Positions 60,201 through 64,000 of a DNA stretch of 64,000 nt are shown one piece after another. The DNA comes from Natrinema halophilum (GTDB taxonomy: Archaea > Halobacteriota > Halobacteria > Halobacteriales > Natrialbaceae). Positions within the stretch are counted from its first letter, which is position 1. Each line of letters opens with the position of its first letter. Position numbers and translations under genes: made by a program. The stretch is from positions 1,178,001-1,242,000 of the forward strand of contig NZ_CP058601.1 in NCBI RefSeq assembly GCF_013402815.2, in the 5' to 3' direction. The notes under the pieces were generated by a model. The model was not told the origin of the DNA and made no database searches. It saw only the letters and a list, made by a program, of their open reading frames with translations.

Positions 60201-61231
60201 AGTTCGTCACCTCCGACGATCTCGGCGTCGTCGCGCTCTTCCGGCGACGGGATCGACGCGGATTTCCGCCCGTAGAAGACGAAGCGGATTCCGCGCTCGA
60301 GTCCGCCGTCGAACAGGTCTTCGCGGGCCGCCGGGATCAGCGTGTGTACCAGTAGTTGCTGATTGTTGGCTCGAACCGTAAGCGTTCCCGGTGTGAGCGT
60401 GATGCTGTTGGCCAGGGCGGTCAGCGGCAAGCCGCTTCGAACGCGGGCGTTGACTCGCGTCAGCGCTGGCTCGATCGGCATGGATGGTCTGAGTATGACC
60501 GCCGAGACCGCGATATTGGCCTTGACGATCTCCCAGAGGAGATACGGGATGTAACAGACGAATCGGACCGTTCGTACCGGCGACTTGATTCGATCCAGCG
60601 GCACTGAAAACGTTACCGTCGCGAGCGTGACGGCGACGATGGCTGCGACCGCCGCACCGGTGACGAGATCGAACCAGTAGGTTGGATCGCCCAGGACGAG
60701 ATAGAACCCGTAGGAGATCCAGAACGTCGCGAACAGTCGATCGAAGCTCTCGCTATCGCCGCCGAGCCGTCCGTGACGGGCCGGCCGCCCGACTGGGGCT
60801 TCGACGTAGGCCAACCCGACGCGTTCGAGCTCGCGCTCGAGGGGTTGGAGCAGTTGTGCGGTAACGCCTGGCTGGTATTCTGGATCGATAACAACGCGGT
60901 CGATACCGTTGTCGTCGGCGTACGCGTCGAATACGTCGGCGTAATCCCGCGGGCCGAACAGGTATTCATCGGCGCCGAGCGTCGCCGTTTCGATTGTCAC
61001 GTCCGCGTCGTTGGCGTCTTCCTCGACCCAGTTTCGAGCTCGCGAGAGTAACCCCGCCGCGTCTTCGCGGTAGCGCTCGCTCTCGGGCACGTCGGCGTCG
61101 TACGGGAGTGCGACCACGAGGTGACATTCGAGGGAGTCACCGGTCTCGAGGCCCGACTGGACGGCGTATCCGACCGTTTGCCGAACGGTCACCGTGTCCG
61201 ATAACGGAACGAGCAGGCGTTCAGACGCCAC
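60197..61231 (-). CDS. mrpE: Mrp subunit E fused to a UspA-like N-terminal domain
   Basis: A 344-residue two-domain protein and first gene of the operon. Residues 1-155 resemble a universal-stress fold (MASERLLVPLSDTVTVRQTV, LDRV-like VVIDPEYQPG). From about 165 it is MrpE: DRIKSPVRTVRFVCYIPYLLWEIVKANIAVSAVIL and NSITLTPGTLTV, then a soluble tail. The usual MrpE is about 160 residues, so the N-terminal fusion is an addition. It could bring nucleotide sensing to the antiporter. AATATCAAA at about 61258-61268 is a TATA box 27-37 bases before the ATG for the whole nine-gene operon. Confidence 0.9.
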   Translation of the reverse strand: MASERLLVPLSDTVTVRQTVGYAVQSGLETGDSLECHLVVALPYDADVPESERYREDAAGLLSRARNWVEEDANDADVTIETATLGADEYLFGPRDYADVFDAYADDNGIDRVVIDPEYQPGVTAQLLQPLERELERVGLAYVEAPVGRPARHGRLGGDSESFDRLFATFWISYGFYLVLGDPTYWFDLVTGAAVAAIVAVTLATVTFSVPLDRIKSPVRTVRFVCYIPYLLWEIVKANIAVSAVILRPSMPIEPALTRVNARVRSGLPLTALANSITLTPGTLTVRANNQQLLVHTLIPAAREDLFDGGLERGIRFVFYGRKSASIPSPEERDDAEIVGGDEL

Positions 61232-61440
61232 AGGGGCTCCCCCCTCTCGGTGACCGTCGTTTGATATTCATGTCTCTCGTTGGTAGTCGAGTGAAACGGT
61301 AGGCGTAGGAAAACGATTTCGTTATTCGCCTGCAGTCATTCGTTCCGACCATTTCTTGCAGGGATATTCGTGATATTTGTCCAGATTTTCGGCGATCAGC
61401 CGAACTGAGACGAAATCGTCGCCGACGGGATCTGATCGAT

Positions 61441-61473
61441 AGTTTTACAAGCATACTTTCAATAGGTAAAACT
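61441..61473. promoter_or_regulatory. Dyad operator before cbtB
   Basis: AGTTTTAC (61441-61448) and GTAAAACT (61466-61473) are perfect inverted repeats separated by 17 bases, ending eight bases before the cbtB ATG. It covers the expected core promoter, so repression is likely. The spacing is close to that of nickel/cobalt NikR operators (N16), although the sequence differs. Confidence 0.6.
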
Positions 61474-61480
61474 GACTTTC

Positions 61481-61663
61481 ATGACGACCGAAACCGTTCA
61501 CGACCGCATCGGGACCGCACGCGACGAACTGCCGATCGGACAGCTTACGGCCGTTCTCACGTTCGCCGCGGCAGTATCCTTCGCATTGCTCTTTCTTCAG
61601 GAGCCACTCGCTCACGACTCGCTGCACAACTTCCGGCACGCAGCCGGCGTGATCTGTCACTGA
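61481..61663 (+). CDS. cbtB: CbtB, small subunit of a cobalt transporter
   Basis: A 60-residue protein with one helix (LTAVLTFAAAVSFALLFLQ) followed by the CbtB tail HDSLHNFRHAAGVICH, in which several His and a Cys could bind cobalt at the membrane face. The stop overlaps the cbtA start (TGATG). CbtAB is a known cobalt transporter of archaea and bacteria, normally linked to cobalamin genes. The dyad directly before it suggests metal-controlled expression. Confidence 0.93.
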   Translation: MTTETVHDRIGTARDELPIGQLTAVLTFAAAVSFALLFLQEPLAHDSLHNFRHAAGVICH

Positions 61664-62451
61664 TGCTCGTCGAGTATCTCGAACGCGGGATTCTCGCCGG
61701 TGTCATCGCGGGTATCGCGTACGGCGCATACGTTGCTTTCGTCGCGAATCCGCTGATCAGCTATATGGAAACGGTCGCCGAAGCCGGTGACAGCAGTCGT
61801 GGTCACGCCCACGAAGCGGGAAATCACGCCAGCATCGTCGGCGAACACGCCCATACCGCAGGTGAGGAGGCTCACGCAGTAAGCGAGGCGATGACCGCTA
61901 CCATCAGCGTCGGTGGTGGCGTCCTCTGGGGAATCCTGCTCGGCGGTATTTTTGCACTCGCCTACTACGTTCTCGAACCCGCCTTACCGGGCCGCGGCAA
62001 CGTCAAGGCTTGCGTGTTAGCCGGCGCCGGCTTCCTCACTGTCTCGGGTGCGCCGTGGCTCGTCCTTCCGCCTACGACGCCAGGTGCGTCTCAAGCGTAC
62101 GATCCGTCCCTCCGAGTCGGAATCTACCTCGGAATGATGGTAGTCGGTGCCGTCGTTGCCACCGCCTCGGTACAAGTGTATCAACGCGTATCGACCGAAC
62201 ACCGGCTACTCGGGGTAGTTACAGCTGCAGCACCGATCGTCGCACTCGTCGCCAGTACGACGGTCGGCGCCCCGACCATCGTCGAGGCCGGCGGGATGCC
62301 AGCCGAACTCGTGACCGTGTTCCGTGGACTGACAGCGCTGAGCCAGGCTGCGCTCTGGACATGCATCGCCGGCTGTTTCGTCTGGCTCCAGACCCGGGCT
62401 GACGTTCAATCGGCAACGAAACGCTCCGACGACCTGCTTACCAACCCATGA
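61663..62451 (+). CDS. cbtA: CbtA, cobalt transporter membrane subunit
   Basis: A 262-residue protein with five or six helices. It starts MLVEYLERGILAGVIAGIAYGAYVAFVANP and has a His-rich loop typical of CbtA (SSRGHAHEAGNHASIVGEHAHTAGEEAH). The central region GAPWLVLPPTTPGASQAYD is a family signature. The overlap with cbtB at its start and with the [2Fe-2S] gene at its end (ATGA) makes a three-gene operon. Confidence 0.94.
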   Translation: MLVEYLERGILAGVIAGIAYGAYVAFVANPLISYMETVAEAGDSSRGHAHEAGNHASIVGEHAHTAGEEAHAVSEAMTATISVGGGVLWGILLGGIFALAYYVLEPALPGRGNVKACVLAGAGFLTVSGAPWLVLPPTTPGASQAYDPSLRVGIYLGMMVVGAVVATASVQVYQRVSTEHRLLGVVTAAAPIVALVASTTVGAPTIVEAGGMPAELVTVFRGLTALSQAALWTCIAGCFVWLQTRADVQSATKRSDDLLTNP

Positions 62452-62816
62452 AAGATCGGACCGAGCAACACCGAGAGCGCCTCGAGGCTCACGTGTTCGT
62501 CTGCACGAACGACCGCGATTCGCCCCACGCAAATTGCGCCGCGGCGGGTGGCGAGGAAACGGTCACTGCGATAAACGAATGGTTGCGCGACCGAGACGCG
62601 TTCTGGACGACGGTATCCGTCAGCACGACTTCTTGTCTGGGATTGTGCAGCGAGGACGGAGCTGCGGTCTCCATCCAGCCGCGGAATACGTGGTATTCGG
62701 ACGTGACACCGGCCGACGTCCCCGACCTGCTCGAGTCCGAATTCGGGGCGGATGCAAACCTGGACAGCGAGTCCGAATTCGGGGCGGACGCAAACTCGGA
62801 CCGCGACCCCGGGTGA
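62448..62816 (+). CDS. Thioredoxin-like [2Fe-2S] ferredoxin
   Basis: A 122-residue cytoplasmic protein of the thioredoxin-like ferredoxin type. The four cluster Cys are probably those in HVFVCTNDRDSPHANCAAAG and STTSCLGLCSEDGA. It is the third gene of the cbt operon; in haloarchaeal cobalamin clusters such a ferredoxin often accompanies CbiX or cobalt reduction. The C-terminal tail contains a 36-base tandem duplication coding ESEFGADANLDS and ESEFGADANSD. Confidence 0.88.
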   Translation: MKDRTEQHRERLEAHVFVCTNDRDSPHANCAAAGGEETVTAINEWLRDRDAFWTTVSVSTTSCLGLCSEDGAAVSIQPRNTWYSDVTPADVPDLLESEFGADANLDSESEFGADANSDRDPG

Positions 62817-62922
62817 GCGAGAAGGCATCCGTTTCGAGGCGACGGCAGTCTCAAAAACCCGCAGACCCCGTTGGTATCGCCGACACGTATGATTATAGGG
62901 ACCGACCGCCGAAAGGACACCA
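62817..62922. promoter_or_regulatory. Promoter gap before the MmgE/PrpD gene
   Basis: A short gap; TATGATTATAGG at 62888-62899 is a TATA-like stretch about 27-30 bases before the ATG at 62923, so the gene probably starts its own leaderless transcript. Confidence 0.45.
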
Positions 62923-64000
62923 ATGACCGAGACCCCCTCGAGTGGAGTCGCAACGGAACTTGCAGATTTCGTCGCCGAACGTACGACCGACGAGATTCCC
63001 GATGAAGCGCTTCGATTGGCTGAACGGGCGATCTTGGACACCGTTGGGGTGACGCTCGCCGGTGCCGATGCCGAGGCAGGAACGACTGCCGTCGCCGCGA
63101 TGGGGGACAGCCGTGGCGAGACGACTGTCCTCGGACGTGATGAACAACTGTCTCTCTCCGACGCCGTCTTCGCGAACGCGACAGCGGGACACGCGCTAGA
63201 TTTCGACGACGTCGCCCTCGCGGCGATGGACGGGCATCCGAGCGTCCCGATGGTTGCACCGCTTTTAGCCGTCGGGCAACGAAACGGAGCGTCAGGACGA
63301 GAGTTGCTGACCGCATACGTCGCCGGATTCGAGGTGCAGGGGTATCTCTCGAAACCGATCAGTCCCGGCCACTACGAAGGCGGGTGGCACGCGACGTCGA
63401 CCATCGGCCTCTTCGGCGCTACTGCCGCAGTCGCCCGACTGCTCGCACTATCTCCCGACCGCACCGAACACGCGCTCAATATCGCCGCCTCGATGCCGGC
63501 CGGCCTCAAGCGGAACTTCGGGACGACGACGAAACCGATCCACGCAGGTCAGGCCGCTCGTTCAGCGACGACCGCGGCCCTGCTCGCAAGCGAGGGAGCG
63601 ACGGCGGATTCGACGGCGATCGACGGCGACCGTGGGTTCTTCGACCTCTATCGAGGTGACAGTCCCCCGGACAAAGAGCGACTACCTGACCTCGGCTCCC
63701 GCTGGGCGCTGCTCGAGGACGGCATAGACGTCAAAAAGTACCCGTGCTGTTACTACACGCACGCCGCGATCTACGCGGCGACCGAGATCGCGGAAACGAA
63801 CGATATTCGGGCCGACGCCATCGACGACATCGTCGTGACCGCCTCCCAGGGTGCGGCCGATGCGCTCGCCCACGACGATCCGCGGACGGGTCTCGAGGCG
63901 AAGTTCTCGATGCCGTACCTGATCGCCAGCGCGATCGTCCGTCGAGGGGTCGGTCTATCGGCATTCGAGGCTGATCGGATCGAGGAACCTGCGGTCCAGG
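62923..64000 (+). CDS. MmgE/PrpD-family dehydratase, N-terminal part (cut by window edge)
   Basis: The first 359 codons of a gene that continues past the window. MmgE/PrpD proteins include 2-methylcitrate dehydratase and aconitate decarboxylase. It begins MTETPSSGVATELADFVAER. The family helix ALRLAERAILDTVGVTLAGA is followed by ATAGHALDFDDV (the active-site His and Asp), GGWHATSTIGLFGA and KKYPCCYYTHA. No citrate-synthase-type gene is near, so the substrate is not fixed; in haloarchaea the family is also linked to itaconate-like and branched-acid metabolism. Confidence 0.92.
   Translation, partial: MTETPSSGVATELADFVAERTTDEIPDEALRLAERAILDTVGVTLAGADAEAGTTAVAAMGDSRGETTVLGRDEQLSLSDAVFANATAGHALDFDDVALAAMDGHPSVPMVAPLLAVGQRNGASGRELLTAYVAGFEVQGYLSKPISPGHYEGGWHATSTIGLFGATAAVARLLALSPDRTEHALNIAASMPAGLKRNFGTTTKPIHAGQAARSATTAALLASEGATADSTAIDGDRGFFDLYRGDSPPDKERLPDLGSRWALLEDGIDVKKYPCCYYTHAAIYAATEIAETNDIRADAIDDIVVTASQGAADALAHDDPRTGLEAKFSMPYLIASAIVRRGVGLSAFEADRIEEPAVQ

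Noticed and set aside
61232-61480. Cobalamin riboswitch before cbtB
   Set aside because: The gap is short and I see no B12-box-like sequence; the dyad at 61441-61473 explains the region better.

Overview
The window is from a haloarchaeon, most likely of the Natrialbales type. This is an inference from GC-rich DNA, strongly acidic proteins, twin-arginine signals, halocyanin, Bat-type regulators, CbtBA and the form of the Mrp operon. Many genes look leaderless, with a TATA-like box about 27 bases before the start codon. I saw no rRNA, tRNA or CRISPR.

Layout. 1-6 kb: chaperones (dnaJ start, dnaK, grpE) around a membrane histidine kinase. 6-17 kb: ZIP metal transporter, halocyanin, DsbA-like thiol oxidoreductase, a Tat lipoprotein with a polysaccharide-deacetylase-like fold, two Cys-motif membrane proteins, an APC permease with a coupled 47-residue protein, thioredoxin, a NodU/CmcH carbamoyltransferase, and an HTH/membrane-protein pair. 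Three copies of one palindrome sit in the promoters of this stretch. 17-32 kb: a sulfur-handling island with a TrmB-like regulator, TauE/SafE exporter with a 47-residue partner, stress protein, Pit-type permease, two YeeE/YedE half transporters, a rhodanese/metallo-beta-lactamase persulfide dioxygenase, TusA, DsrE-like protein, a second thioredoxin and a CoA-disulfide-reductase-like flavoprotein. A TATTGTG element recurs in the promoters here and defines a candidate regulon. 25-27 kb holds a decayed IS200/IS605 tnpB and a broken DUF302 gene.

32-52 kb is a mosaic. It has an XPB-type helicase, a detached second copy of the helicase 3' end next to the Bax1-like nuclease gene, two convergent glycosyltransferase N-terminal fragments, a truncated epimerase, a CARDB-domain remnant, many small genes and gene-poor gaps. 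It also carries intact housekeeping genes: DRG GTPase, NhaC antiporter, a VOC protein, hydrolase and response regulator. A second HTH/membrane-protein pair lies at 46.6-47.3 kb. A 110-base inverted-repeat element precedes a tyrosine-recombinase-like gene with altered catalytic residues.

52.7-61.2 kb is a complete overlapping Mrp-type Na+/H+ antiporter operon on the minus strand (E, F, G, DUF4040, B, C and three D-like subunits). 61.4-64 kb holds cbtB-cbtA, a [2Fe-2S] protein and the start of an MmgE/PrpD gene cut by the window end. Four unrelated tandem repeats (8, 36, 37 and 29 bases) lie between genes.
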